Below, one piece after another: positions 17,474-26,657 of a DNA stretch of 64,000 nucleotides. The translations under genes were made by a program, and so were the position numbers. Numbering within the stretch: position 1 is the stretch's first letter; the number at the start of each line of letters is the position of its first letter. This DNA is from a candidate division KSB1 bacterium (GTDB lineage: Bacteria; Zhuqueibacterota; Zhuqueibacteria; JANLFK01; Oleimicrobiaceae). A model generated the notes under the pieces. That model was not told the DNA's origin. It saw only the letters and a program-made list of their open reading frames with translations, and searched no databases. The DNA is taken from the NCBI GenBank assembly GCA_034506335.1, contig JAPDPR010000006.1:29470-93469 (forward strand), read 5' to 3'.

Positions 17474-17911
17474 ATGTCGTGGAAGAAGGAAGGAGATGAA
17501 CTTGGCAAAAGTGGGGAGCTGAGCACCATTATCGGGCGGGGCACGGTGATCGAGGGTTCCGTTGCTGTGGTGAACAGCCTTAGGGTGGACGGTCGCGTCA
17601 ACGGCAACGTCTCGGCCACAGAGGCGCTGGTGGTCGGCAAGGATGGCGAAATCAAGGGGGAGATCAATGTGAACAACGCAGTAATTGGCGGCCATGTGGA
17701 AGGGAAGATCCTTGCCAAGGGCAAGGTGGTGCTCGAGTCGAAGGCCTACTTCCGCGGCGAGCTGCGCACCGCCAGGCTGGTGATTGACGAAGGCGCATTC
17801 TTCGACGGGAGCTGCCATATGGCAGAGCCACCTCGGGACAAGAAGCAGGTGGCAAAGCGCGCTGGCGAGGGCGAAGTCGTAGCCACCCTTGGCCAGAACG
17901 GAGGTGCTTGA
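17474..17911 (+). CDS. Bactofilin cytoskeletal protein
   Basis: A 145-residue bactofilin (DUF583). The segment STIIGRGTVIEGSVAVVNSL opens the right-handed beta-helix core, which runs with the repeated GxI/VxGxV pattern (VDGRVNGNV, VGKDGEIKGEI, GHVEGKI, ESKAYFRGEL) to about residue 115. A charged tail follows. The ATG at 17474 is chosen because AGAGG lies 5 bases before it; a GTG at 17468 is the alternative. Bactofilins polymerise without nucleotides and scaffold cell-wall enzymes or ParAB systems. Both kinds of partner are encoded just upstream. Confidence 0.93.
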   Translation: MSWKKEGDELGKSGELSTIIGRGTVIEGSVAVVNSLRVDGRVNGNVSATEALVVGKDGEIKGEINVNNAVIGGHVEGKILAKGKVVLESKAYFRGELRTARLVIDEGAFFDGSCHMAEPPRDKKQVAKRAGEGEVVATLGQNGGA

Positions 17912-17939
17912 GAGCGCCCTATCTTCATCCTTCCGACAC

Positions 17940-17963
17940 CTTCCGGCACGAGTGGGCCGGAAG
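17940..17963 (+). other. Hairpin after the bactofilin gene
   Basis: Perfect 8-base-pair stem CTTCCGGC/GCCGGAAG with an 8-base loop, 29 bases after the bactofilin stop. There is no T run, so it is not a typical terminator, though it may end or stabilise the transcript before the next promoter. Confidence 0.4.
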
Positions 17964-17989
17964 CGGCGGCCTGCGCTGAGGAATTCCTC

Positions 17990-18018
17990 TTGACATAGTG
18001 CCAAAATGTTCGTATAAT
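17990..18018 (+). promoter_or_regulatory. Perfect-consensus sigma-70 promoter of the TPR/Tol-like operon
   Basis: TTGACA (17990-17995), 17-base spacer, TATAAT (18013-18018): an exact match to the consensus. Transcription would start near 18025. It reads into the seven-gene operon that ends at 28838. Confidence 0.9.
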
Positions 18019-18090
18019 ACGGCAGACCAGCAAGCGGCGCCGCGGCCGCAAATGCCTTGCTGCACAAGAACAGAGCACGAGAGCGCAACT

Positions 18091-20982
18091 ATGAGGTCTT
18101 CGAGGCGACACGAGAGGTGGAAAAGGGTGGGAGGCGTTCTGCTGTTCTGCATAGGCTGCCTTGTGTCGGGCCTTTTTGCCGCCCTGCTTTCACCTCCCCA
18201 CGACCAGGAGGTCACCTCGGTCTTCCAAGAGCGGCTGCGCCAGTACGTCGCCTGGCAGAGCGAGGGCTTCCTCACCTGGCTTGTTGCCAAAGAGAAGCAG
18301 CTCGTTCAATTGATCAGGCTGGTTTCCCAAGAGACTGAGGCTCGTCTTAAGGAGGGTCAGCCCCCCCAGACGTTGGTCTTCCCCACAGTGTACGGTCCTG
18401 CCGATTCTTTAGCTGCTGCATATGCCCGCGAAATCCAGCAGCTGCTTCTCATTTACGACGACCTGAGCGCCCTGGAGCGGTCCTTGTCCGGCGAGGACTT
18501 GCAGCTATGGGAGGAGGTGGTGCGCACCAGGGATGAGGTTATCGCCGCTCTGGAGGACCGTAAGATCTACAGCGAGGTGGGGTATACTCCGACTGACCTT
18601 GGAGCGCTTGTCAAAGACTTCTCGCGCGAGGTGGATTCCCTTTTGGCCCTGTACGACCGACTGGCGCGTCTCGAGCGGACGCCTGCCGTCGTCGGCAATC
18701 CGCAGGCTCTTCAACAGATTGCCCAGCAGAAAGAGCACATAGCCACGGCCATTGCTCAGATCCGTCCCCCTTCGCCCGTGGCGCAACGGGTCGTTCAGGC
18801 CTACTTGAGCGAGGCTGACAGCCTTGTGAGGGTCCTCCGCATGCTGGACACCATAGTGGTCCCTGAGGGGGACAGTGCGGCTATCGTGCGGGAGACCCTG
18901 TTGCGTACTAAGTGGGAGCTGCTGGACAGAGTCGACCAGCGCATGGTCCGCCTGGCGGGCTACCAAGGACCTTTACCGGCCTCGGGGCTCACGGTCTCAG
19001 AGTTTCTGGCAGAGTGGGAGAGGGAGCGGACGGCCGACCTGGAGGCGCGCTTTGCCGCTTACCTGGTGGCAAAGCGGGCGCTCATTGAAACTGCCACCGA
19101 CAAGCAACGCGACCGTATGCTGGCTCGCGAAGTGAAAGATGCCCTCGCCAACTATGCACAAGGTGACTATGTGCTCGCCGAACTCCAGCTGGCTGCAGTG
19201 CTAGAACATTACGGCCAGTACTACCGTGGCTTGGACCCTGTCATCTTCTACCGCAGCGAGTGCTTTTTCGCCCAGGGTTATCTCGATGCCGCCCTGTCCG
19301 GCTACCAGGAGATCGTCGACACGCAACCCGCCTCCGCATACTTCACCGAATCGCTTCTGCGCCTCATGCAAATCAGCGCCGTGTACGGGCGCAAAGCCGA
19401 TTTCTACCGCTACTTTGACAAGATGCAGGAGGCTGCCGAGCGCGCTCACCCGCAAGAGCTCAACAAAGGCTACATGATGGCGGGGTTGGCGCAGTTTCGA
19501 GATGGACGCTTTGATGAGGCTTTGGCCACGTTGGCCAAAGTATCCCCCTCTTCCCCGCATTGGATGGATGCACGTCTTCTGACCGGCGTCATCTATGCTG
19601 CGCAGAACAACTATGCCGAGGCGGTGCCAGTGTTCACCTCCTTGGCGGATCAGGCCACTCTTCCCTGGACCGATCAGCGGGCGGTAGAAATCCGGAACGC
19701 CGCATTGCTGCGCTTAGGGTTGATTGCATACCAGCGTGGCGAGTACAGCCGGGCTGAAGAGTACTTTGCCCGCATTTCCTCGGGGTATAGGGAACTGGAC
19801 AAGAGTGTGATCGCCGCGGCGTGGGCTGCGTTCAAGCAGGGCAACTATGAGTTGGCCCTTACCACCTGCCAGCGATTGGTGGCCGATTTCCCCGCGTCCC
19901 CGTATTCCTATGAGGCCTTGGTGTTGGCGGCGCACTGTAACCGCATCCTGGGCAAGAAAGACCAGGCGCTGGCTGCACATCGCTATGTGGCAGACGCGCG
20001 CGGGGCAGTGGAGGTGGCTGGTCAGTATCAGACTGAGTTGCAGCGGCTCATCGCTCAGGTCCAGGCGCTCAACCGCCTGGAAAGGGAGGCGCTCGACCGC
20101 AGGGACCTGCTCACCTACCCCGAAATAGTGCGGCTGAGAAAGGCCATCCAGCAGACGCTGGACACGGTCCGCTATCGCTCCAATCTTGGCGTGCGTTTAC
20201 TCGCTGACCTACGAGATGAGACTCAGGGCCTGCTGGATCAGATTGAAGCCCTGGGTGTGCTGATTGCCGAAGCGCAGGCCGCTGGCCGGGAAGACCTAGC
20301 GGCAGAGGCGGAGGGGCGCAGGTTCCGGCTGCTGGAGATCCTCGCCGACCTCCATGCCAGGCCGGCGACACTTAATTCCAGCTACTTGCTCGATTTCCCC
20401 GCAGTGGCACGAGAGATGGAGATGCGCTACCGGGCGCAGTCCATTGCCACGGTGGTGCAGGAATTGGAGGCGGAGCGGAACCGCGTAGCCGCAAACCTTG
20501 AGGGCCTGCGCACCTTGCAAAACGGCGACAAGCCGCTCCCCTTCTCCGCGCAGTTCGAGCTGGAACTGATCGAGCGCCGCCTCCGCTCGTTACAGAACGA
20601 CCTGAGCAGGTTTCGCGCGTGGGTGGCAAGTCAGCCGGTGGAGCAAATTGGATCCCAGCTCCAGGAGTGGGCTGATCGCGCGGGATTCGAGATGAGCGAT
20701 ATCGCCTACTCTTCACTGCAGGAGGAGGAGCAGGCGGTGGAGAGCTATGCAGAGCGCCTTGCTGCGGTGAATGCCTTACTTGAGGCGCGCCGCCAGGCGC
20801 TGAACGCCCACTTGGTCGAGCTCGACCGGCAGGTGGCCCAACTCCAGGCGGAGGCAGAGGCGAAAAGGGTGGCTCAAGAACGCGAGCAGCGGGCTCACTA
20901 TTTCAAGACCGCGTACTTTGATACCACCGAACGCGAAGAGAGTGTCTCGCGCGTGGGGAGTCGTCCACGGCAACCGTACTAA
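18091..20982 (+). CDS. Large membrane-anchored TPR and coiled-coil protein
   Basis: A 963-residue protein from the ATG at 18091. An alternative ATG is at 18052; the frame further upstream runs into the promoter and cannot be coding. The N-terminus RRHERWKR followed by VGGVLLFCIGCLVSGLFAALL is a signal anchor, so the rest is periplasmic. Residues 100-330 are helical and coiled. Tetratricopeptide-like repeats follow (for instance NYAQGDYVLAELQLAAVLEHYGQ, AQFRDGRFDEALATLAKV, AAFKQGNYELALTTCQRLV). The last 300 residues are long charged coiled coils. No enzyme motif is seen. It is the first gene of the operon with TolQ/TolR-like proteins, which suggests an envelope-spanning scaffold. Confidence 0.85.
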   Translation: MRSSRRHERWKRVGGVLLFCIGCLVSGLFAALLSPPHDQEVTSVFQERLRQYVAWQSEGFLTWLVAKEKQLVQLIRLVSQETEARLKEGQPPQTLVFPTVYGPADSLAAAYAREIQQLLLIYDDLSALERSLSGEDLQLWEEVVRTRDEVIAALEDRKIYSEVGYTPTDLGALVKDFSREVDSLLALYDRLARLERTPAVVGNPQALQQIAQQKEHIATAIAQIRPPSPVAQRVVQAYLSEADSLVRVLRMLDTIVVPEGDSAAIVRETLLRTKWELLDRVDQRMVRLAGYQGPLPASGLTVSEFLAEWERERTADLEARFAAYLVAKRALIETATDKQRDRMLAREVKDALANYAQGDYVLAELQLAAVLEHYGQYYRGLDPVIFYRSECFFAQGYLDAALSGYQEIVDTQPASAYFTESLLRLMQISAVYGRKADFYRYFDKMQEAAERAHPQELNKGYMMAGLAQFRDGRFDEALATLAKVSPSSPHWMDARLLTGVIYAAQNNYAEAVPVFTSLADQATLPWTDQRAVEIRNAALLRLGLIAYQRGEYSRAEEYFARISSGYRELDKSVIAAAWAAFKQGNYELALTTCQRLVADFPASPYSYEALVLAAHCNRILGKKDQALAAHRYVADARGAVEVAGQYQTELQRLIAQVQALNRLEREALDRRDLLTYPEIVRLRKAIQQTLDTVRYRSNLGVRLLADLRDETQGLLDQIEALGVLIAEAQAAGREDLAAEAEGRRFRLLEILADLHARPATLNSSYLLDFPAVAREMEMRYRAQSIATVVQELEAERNRVAANLEGLRTLQNGDKPLPFSAQFELELIERRLRSLQNDLSRFRAWVASQPVEQIGSQLQEWADRAGFEMSDIAYSSLQEEEQAVESYAERLAAVNALLEARRQALNAHLVELDRQVAQLQAEAEAKRVAQEREQRAHYFKTAYFDTTEREESVSRVGSRPRQPY

Positions 20983-20996
20983 ACCGGGTAACGCTT

Positions 20997-23900
20997 ATGC
21001 CCATGCAGCCCAGATCCTGGCTCGTCAAGGCCTTCATCGTAACGGGAATGGCTCTGGCGGTATTCGCCTCTGCGTGTGCGCAAACGCCGGCGGATTCCCT
21101 CGCCCGGGTGTTCCGTGGCCTGTTTGGCGACAGCACGCTGGCCTCGTATTCCCTTGAGGAACTGCAGGCCTATCGCCAGCTGTACGCCAGCCGGTTGGCA
21201 GCGCGAGAGCGCGAGCGTGCTGTGCTTCGCCAGCGTGGTATCCGCGATGCGGAACTCTTCATCGCCCAAAACCCCAACAGCCGGGTGCTCGATGAAGTGA
21301 TGATGCGCCTTGCGGAACTATGCTTCGAGCAGGCGCAAGAGGAGTACCTTGCGGCAATGCGACAATACGAAGAGGAGCTGGCCGCATATGACCGCGGGGA
21401 AAGAGCGAATCCGCCCACTGAGCCTCGCAAGGATTTCGACAAACCGCTCGGCCTGTTGCAGGCGGTTGTGGAGCGGTTCCCGCACAGCGAGTATGTGGAT
21501 GATGCGCTCTACAACCGAGCCTTCATCCTGGAAGATTTGCGCCAGGACACTGCAGCGGTGGCAGTCTACCAACGGGTGGTTCAAGAATTCCCCGAGAGTC
21601 CTTACGTGCCGAGCGCGCTGCTGCGCATCGGCGAGTACTACTTTAGTCCGCCGCGCAATGATCTTCACACGGCTATCCAATACTATGAGCGCGTCCTCCA
21701 GTACCGCGACAGCCCCCGTTACGACGAGGCGCTCTATCGCCTTGGCTGGAGTCACTACCGGCTAAGTCAATTTCCGCAAGCCGTCTCCTATTTTACCCTC
21801 CTGGCCGACGATATCGAGCGCAACATGCGGCTCGACCCCCAGGGAGTGTTCACCAACCCCGCCTTGAGAGACGAGGCCGTCGAGTACATCGGCATAAGTT
21901 TTCTGGACTACGGTGGGCCAGCAAGAGCGGCGCAGTACCTACAAGAAATCGGCCATCGTTCATACGGGGCCCAAATCTTGAAGCGCATGGGTGACGCCTA
22001 CCTCAAGGAGAAAGAGGAGTACGCGAACGCGATCTACGCCTACCGCCTCCTCCTCGCCATGTATCCGGACAGTCCTCTTGCGCCTGTGGCGCAAAGCCGT
22101 ATCGTCGAGGCCTACCGGCTGCTCAAGGATGAACCGATGGCCTATGTGAGCCGCAATCAGTTAGTGAGTCTTTACGGCGAAGGGAGCAGCTGGTGGGCAA
22201 AAAACACCGACGAGGCGACACGGTCTGAAGCACGACGGTTGGCAGAAGCGGCGCTGCGGGACAACATCGCCTTTCTCTACCAGCAAGGAGAGGCCACTGG
22301 TGACCGCGATTTCTATGAGCAAGCCGTCAGCGATAGCCGCAAGTATTTGGAAAAATTCCCTGCGGATAGCAGCGCCCCTCGTGTTCACTGGAATATGGCG
22401 CTGACGCTGGATACGCAGCTCCACGATTATCCCGCTGCCTATGCGGAGTACCTCCAGATAAGCCAACGGTATTGGAACTCGCGGTATCAGCGGCAAGCGG
22501 CGGAAAATGCCGTGGCTTTGGCGCGCGAAGCCGCCCGCGAACAGCTGGCAGCGGCCGAAGCCGAGGCGGAAACCAGCCGTGCGGTCTCCCGGGCGGAGGA
22601 GGTGAAGAGAGAATCTGCCGCGACCATCCACGCGCGTCTGGTGCACCCACCCACGCCTCTGCAGCCTACCGAGCAGAGATTGGCCGAGGCCTATGACAAC
22701 TACATCATGCTCTTCCCCCATGAGCCCCAGACGGCCCGCATGCTGGTCAATGCCGGCGCATTGTACTACAACCACAACCAGTTCAAGGAGGCGCTGAAGT
22801 ACTTCAAGACCCTGATCAAGCATTTTCCAGAGAGCGAAGAGCTGGCCGATGCGCGCTACATCCTCATGGAGAGCTACTTCGGTAAGATGGACTTTGCCAG
22901 TGCCGAGGTGGTGGCCAAGCGCATCATCCAGGATAATCCTTCTCCGGAGTTGGTCTCCAAGGCGCGCAGGCGGTTGGCCGAGTCCATCTTCTTGGCCGCA
23001 GAACTGCTCGCCGAAGCGGATGAGCACGCCAGTTCGGCAGAAGAGTTTAGGCGTGTGGTGACTGAAGTGCCGGAGGTGCCATTCGGCGACCTTGCCCTAT
23101 TCAACTCGGCGCTGGAGTTTGACAAGGCCCAGGAGTTCAACCGGGCAATTGATGCATACCTGCAACTCCTCGCGGGGTGGCCTTCCTCCCCCTATCGCTT
23201 CGACGCCCTCAACAACCTGGCTTTCGACTACCGGGAGGTAAATGACTTTTATAACGCGGCGCTAACGTACGAGCGGCTGGCTTCCTTGCACCCGGATGCG
23301 GAAAAGGCCAAGGACGCTCTGTTTAACGCCAGCGTCTGTTTTGCCGCAAGCGAGGACTGGGGTCAGGCTATCCGCGTGAACCGCCTTTTCTTGGAGCGGT
23401 ATCCCCAGGCGCGTGAAGCTGAGGACCTGGCCTATGATATTGCCGGGTACTACCTGAAGCTGAGAGACTGGCAGAAGGCCAGCGAGTCGTACGGCGAGTT
23501 TGTGGCCAAGTATCCGACCTCACCGCGGGTGGTGGAGAGTTACTATCGGAGGGGTGAATACTTTGCTGAGCAAGGCAATCGAGAGGAGGCAGCGGTAGAA
23601 TACCGAAAGGCCGTGGCCAGCCATGACGAGCTCAAGGCCAAAGGTCTCCCTGGCAATGACTTTTACGCTGCGGAGGCGCTTTTTGCCCTGGCGGAGCTGG
23701 ACTTTGCGCGGCTGGCTGCTATCGAGCTGCGCCTGCCCAAGGCCCGGCTGCAACGCTCCCTACAGGAGAAGCGGGAGTTGCTCCTGCGGCTGGTTAAAGA
23801 CTATACACGAGTGGCCGGTTTCGGAACAGTGCGGCTGTACGAAGCCACGTTTCGCGTGGGGAACTGTTACGAAGAGTTTGCTCGTAGTTACGCCTGGCAA

Positions 23901-25565
23901 GAGATTCCCCGGATGGACCCCACTGAGGAGGTGGTGGCCCGCAACGAGGTGGCGGATGTTGCAGCCCAGCTTTACCGGCGTGCAGTCGATTCGTATCGCA
24001 CTTCGCTAAGCGTGTTGACGCGCCTGGCTGAGAACTATCGCCGCCAACTCCCGGTGCCGCCTGGTGCTGACTCGGCCCAGGTAGCCGCAGGCGACAGTGT
24101 GCTGCGTGTGGCGCAGCGCTGGCTGGGCCGGTGCAAAGAGAAGGTGTGTGAGAACCTATACACCATTGCCGAGTTGAAGAAGGCCGCAGCCGAGCGCCTT
24201 CTGGCAGCCCCTCTACCTTTGGGGCTTGACCTCCTATCGGCGGTCGAATACCGGCGGCAGGTGTTGACGGTGGCCGCCAAGCCATGGATCCAGGGGGCAG
24301 TCGAGGCTTATGCAGAGACCGTGCAAGAGGGCGTCTCGTTGGGCGTGGACAACGCGTGGGTCCAGCAAGCCAGAAGTGCGGTTATTCGCGTGTCCAATTT
24401 GCTGCCTGACCATTTCGCTGCGCTTGCCACCGAGGTCTTGGATGACTACCGTAACCGAGAAGCCCAGTACCTTGCTCTTGTCGAGACGGGCGCCCAAGTC
24501 ACCCAGGCGGGTGAAGACCTCGTGGAGCTTGCCGATCAGATGGCCAACCTTCTGGACTTTGGCGCGGCGTTTGCAGTCAACTTTACCTCGGGCTATGAAG
24601 AGACGCTCAAGCGCGCACGGGCGCATGGGTTTGATGGAGAAGGCTTGCCCACCACGGAAGAAAAGCTGACGCGGGGCCTGTTTAGCTACGTCGAACGCTT
24701 GGATAGCCTGTGCACCCTGACCAGACAACGAAAGGTGGACTTTGAAGCTGCTTATCGCGAGCGCCAAGAGCCGGTGTATCGCGATGCGATGCTCACCTTC
24801 GAGGACAACTATTTCGCCGCGCACGAAGGATTGTTGCGAATACTGGAAACCGGGGTAGGGGTCTGTGACTCGCTTGGGATCGACAACGTATGGTCAAAGA
24901 ACCTGGTGCTCCATTTGGCCCGGTTTGCGCCTGACACCTACGCCGCTCGTGTGGGCTTGGTGGTGGTAGCCGACTCGGTGGCCACAGACCAGAGGTGGCG
25001 TGCTTACCACGAGTACGCTAAGGGATGGACGTCTCCGGGCTTTGATGAAGAGGGCTGGACGGTGCCGACCATAGTGGCGGTAGCGCGTGAGCCTGGTAGG
25101 CCCACAGGGTTTTACCTTTGGAGCGTACGACCCGAGACCGTGGCGGTGCATTTTGATACGCTGAAACAGGTTTTATCCTCAGACGTGGAATATAGACTGG
25201 GCCCAGTCGCTTACTTGCGCGGCACCTTTATCGTCGAGGGGCTGCCGGTGAACGCTTCGGTGCATCTGGCGGCTGATGCCTCCTACAACCTCTTTGTCAA
25301 TGGTCATTACATAGCGCAAGTGGTGAACCCACCGGATAAGCCGCTCAGTGTCTACGTGCATGATGTCACGGATTTTCTCCAAACCGGTCCCAATGTGGTA
25401 GCTGTCCAGGCGAAAGATGAAGACGGCGAGGTGGAGGGGCTACAGGTGACGGTAAAATGGCGTAGCCTGCCCAACTGGGCGCAGACCAAGCAAAGTCTGA
25501 GACCGGTGGTTCTGGGGGAGGAGGAAAGGAGACAGCTGCTCGAAAAACGCGAGCAGATCCCATAG
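20997..25565 (+). CDS. Giant periplasmic TPR protein with C-terminal beta-sandwich domain
   Basis: A 1522-residue protein with a signal peptide ending near ASACAQ (a lipoprotein at that Cys is possible). More than a dozen TPR-like units follow, many with the YbgF/BamD-type pattern of a hydrophobic pair and FPxS turn (LQAVVERFPHSEYVDDALYN, VVQEFPESPYVPSALLR, FKTLIKHFPESEELADARY). An Ala/Glu-rich coiled segment lies near residues 505-545. After about residue 1330 the protein changes: WTSPGFDEEGW, ASYNLFVNGHYIAQV and VTDFLQTGPNVVAVQ are typical of galactose-binding-like jelly rolls found at the front of rhamnosidases. It follows the previous gene by 14 bases. It probably binds proteins and a glycan in the periplasm; that is inference. 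Confidence 0.85.
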   Translation: MPMQPRSWLVKAFIVTGMALAVFASACAQTPADSLARVFRGLFGDSTLASYSLEELQAYRQLYASRLAARERERAVLRQRGIRDAELFIAQNPNSRVLDEVMMRLAELCFEQAQEEYLAAMRQYEEELAAYDRGERANPPTEPRKDFDKPLGLLQAVVERFPHSEYVDDALYNRAFILEDLRQDTAAVAVYQRVVQEFPESPYVPSALLRIGEYYFSPPRNDLHTAIQYYERVLQYRDSPRYDEALYRLGWSHYRLSQFPQAVSYFTLLADDIERNMRLDPQGVFTNPALRDEAVEYIGISFLDYGGPARAAQYLQEIGHRSYGAQILKRMGDAYLKEKEEYANAIYAYRLLLAMYPDSPLAPVAQSRIVEAYRLLKDEPMAYVSRNQLVSLYGEGSSWWAKNTDEATRSEARRLAEAALRDNIAFLYQQGEATGDRDFYEQAVSDSRKYLEKFPADSSAPRVHWNMALTLDTQLHDYPAAYAEYLQISQRYWNSRYQRQAAENAVALAREAAREQLAAAEAEAETSRAVSRAEEVKRESAATIHARLVHPPTPLQPTEQRLAEAYDNYIMLFPHEPQTARMLVNAGALYYNHNQFKEALKYFKTLIKHFPESEELADARYILMESYFGKMDFASAEVVAKRIIQDNPSPELVSKARRRLAESIFLAAELLAEADEHASSAEEFRRVVTEVPEVPFGDLALFNSALEFDKAQEFNRAIDAYLQLLAGWPSSPYRFDALNNLAFDYREVNDFYNAALTYERLASLHPDAEKAKDALFNASVCFAASEDWGQAIRVNRLFLERYPQAREAEDLAYDIAGYYLKLRDWQKASESYGEFVAKYPTSPRVVESYYRRGEYFAEQGNREEAAVEYRKAVASHDELKAKGLPGNDFYAAEALFALAELDFARLAAIELRLPKARLQRSLQEKRELLLRLVKDYTRVAGFGTVRLYEATFRVGNCYEEFARSYAWQEIPRMDPTEEVVARNEVADVAAQLYRRAVDSYRTSLSVLTRLAENYRRQLPVPPGADSAQVAAGDSVLRVAQRWLGRCKEKVCENLYTIAELKKAAAERLLAAPLPLGLDLLSAVEYRRQVLTVAAKPWIQGAVEAYAETVQEGVSLGVDNAWVQQARSAVIRVSNLLPDHFAALATEVLDDYRNREAQYLALVETGAQVTQAGEDLVELADQMANLLDFGAAFAVNFTSGYEETLKRARAHGFDGEGLPTTEEKLTRGLFSYVERLDSLCTLTRQRKVDFEAAYRERQEPVYRDAMLTFEDNYFAAHEGLLRILETGVGVCDSLGIDNVWSKNLVLHLARFAPDTYAARVGLVVVADSVATDQRWRAYHEYAKGWTSPGFDEEGWTVPTIVAVAREPGRPTGFYLWSVRPETVAVHFDTLKQVLSSDVEYRLGPVAYLRGTFIVEGLPVNASVHLAADASYNLFVNGHYIAQVVNPPDKPLSVYVHDVTDFLQTGPNVVAVQAKDEDGEVEGLQVTVKWRSLPNWAQTKQSLRPVVLGEEERRQLLEKREQIP

Positions 25566-25577
25566 TGAGAGGGTGCC

Positions 25578-25916
25578 ATGCGCAGGATCTGTGGTGTGAT
25601 GTTGACGATCTTTGTCGTGGCGGCTGGAAGAGCCGGCCCTGCAGTAGCTCAGGAGAGAGCTCCGACCGCGCCACCGGCGGAGGTGAAGGAAGAGGTGTTG
25701 CCCCCGATCCTCATCGTCACGGTGGTAGAAAAGCCGAATGTGGCCATCTTGCCCAAGCGCATCAAGCCGGAATTCAAGACGCCGCTCTTCATCGACAGAA
25801 GCTTTGACCGTGAACTACGGCAACTCCCGCCAGGAGTGGGAGGCCTGCAAGAGGAGTTGGAGTCGGCGAAGCGCGTCCGCCGATTGGAGGAGCTTCTCCT
25901 GTCGAAGAAAAAGTAG
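25578..25916 (+). CDS. Small exported protein of unknown function
   Basis: A 112-residue protein with a signal peptide (MRRICGVMLTIFVVAAGRAG, cleavage near AVAQ). The mature part is short: a Pro-rich start, a hydrophobic strand PPILIVTVVEKPNVAIL, a basic-aromatic patch (RIKPEFKTPLFIDRSF) and a charged C-terminal helix ending SKKK. I recognise no family. Position between the giant TPR gene and the TolQ-like gene, in the same direction with 12 bases spacing upstream, suggests it is a small periplasmic part of the same complex. Confidence 0.7.
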   Translation: MRRICGVMLTIFVVAAGRAGPAVAQERAPTAPPAEVKEEVLPPILIVTVVEKPNVAILPKRIKPEFKTPLFIDRSFDRELRQLPPGVGGLQEELESAKRVRRLEELLLSKKK

Positions 25917-26005
25917 CCTGGAGCTCTGCCCAGCGAATCTTGCTTCGCGGTTCAAGCGTTGGTGCCAGCAGGAACAAAGAAGTCTCACGGGATAGGAGGT
26001 GTTTC

Positions 26006-26656
26006 ATGTCTGAATTAATCAGTGGATTCAGTCCCAGCAGTGCAGGATACGTATTCATGTGGGTGCTTTTATTCATTGCCGCCGTGGCGGTAGCCATCTT
26101 TATCGAACGCGCTTATTACATCAAGCTCAAGAGCGACATTGATGCGCAGAAGTTCATGGGCGAGATACGCAAGCGCGTCAAGGCAGGCGAGTACAAAGAG
26201 GCTCTGGCGTTGTGCGAGGCTGCCAAGGACAGGGCGCTGGCACGGGTGGTATCGGCAGGTTTGCGCAGGGTGAGCGAGAGCGAGACGGTCGACTTTCGGT
26301 CCATCCAGAACGCTGTGGATGAAGGCACCCTGGAGGTCATCCCCAAGCTGCAGAACCGGACTGGCTACTTGGCGATGATCGCTAACGTCGCCACGCTTGT
26401 GGGATTGATGGGCACCGTTTACGGCCTAATCATCGCCTTTCGCAGCGTCTCCGGGCCGGGCATCGACCCCGCCGAGAAGGCGCGTCTGCTGGCTGCCGGT
26501 ATCGCCGTGGCGATGAACACCACTTTGTTCGGCCTGATCATTGCCGTGCCCACGATCGTCGCCTACACATGGTTGCACAGCAAGACTACCAAGATCATCG
26601 ACGAAATCGATGAGCACATGGTCAAATTGATCAACCTGATAACAGGGAATCAATAG
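26006..26656 (+). CDS. TolQ/ExbB/MotA-family proton channel protein
   Basis: A 216-residue protein from the ATG at 26006 (TAGGAGGT 6 bases upstream). Three membrane spans are visible near residues 14-36, 117-142 and 165-192, as in TolQ/ExbB/AglR. The conserved channel segments are ANVATLVGLMGTVYGLIIAF and AVAMNTTLFGLIIAVPTIVA, which contain the paired Thr and Gly residues lining the ion path. The cytosolic loop between spans 1 and 2 is of usual length. It forms the stator ring around a TolR/ExbD-type dimer; two candidate partners are encoded directly downstream, the first after one base. Confidence 0.92.
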   Translation: MSELISGFSPSSAGYVFMWVLLFIAAVAVAIFIERAYYIKLKSDIDAQKFMGEIRKRVKAGEYKEALALCEAAKDRALARVVSAGLRRVSESETVDFRSIQNAVDEGTLEVIPKLQNRTGYLAMIANVATLVGLMGTVYGLIIAFRSVSGPGIDPAEKARLLAAGIAVAMNTTLFGLIIAVPTIVAYTWLHSKTTKIIDEIDEHMVKLINLITGNQ

Positions 26657-26657
26657 C

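Noticed and set aside
17998..18090. Upstream extension of the first TPR gene to a GTG at 17998
   Set aside because: It overlaps the -10 box of a perfect-consensus promoter, so it cannot be in the transcript.
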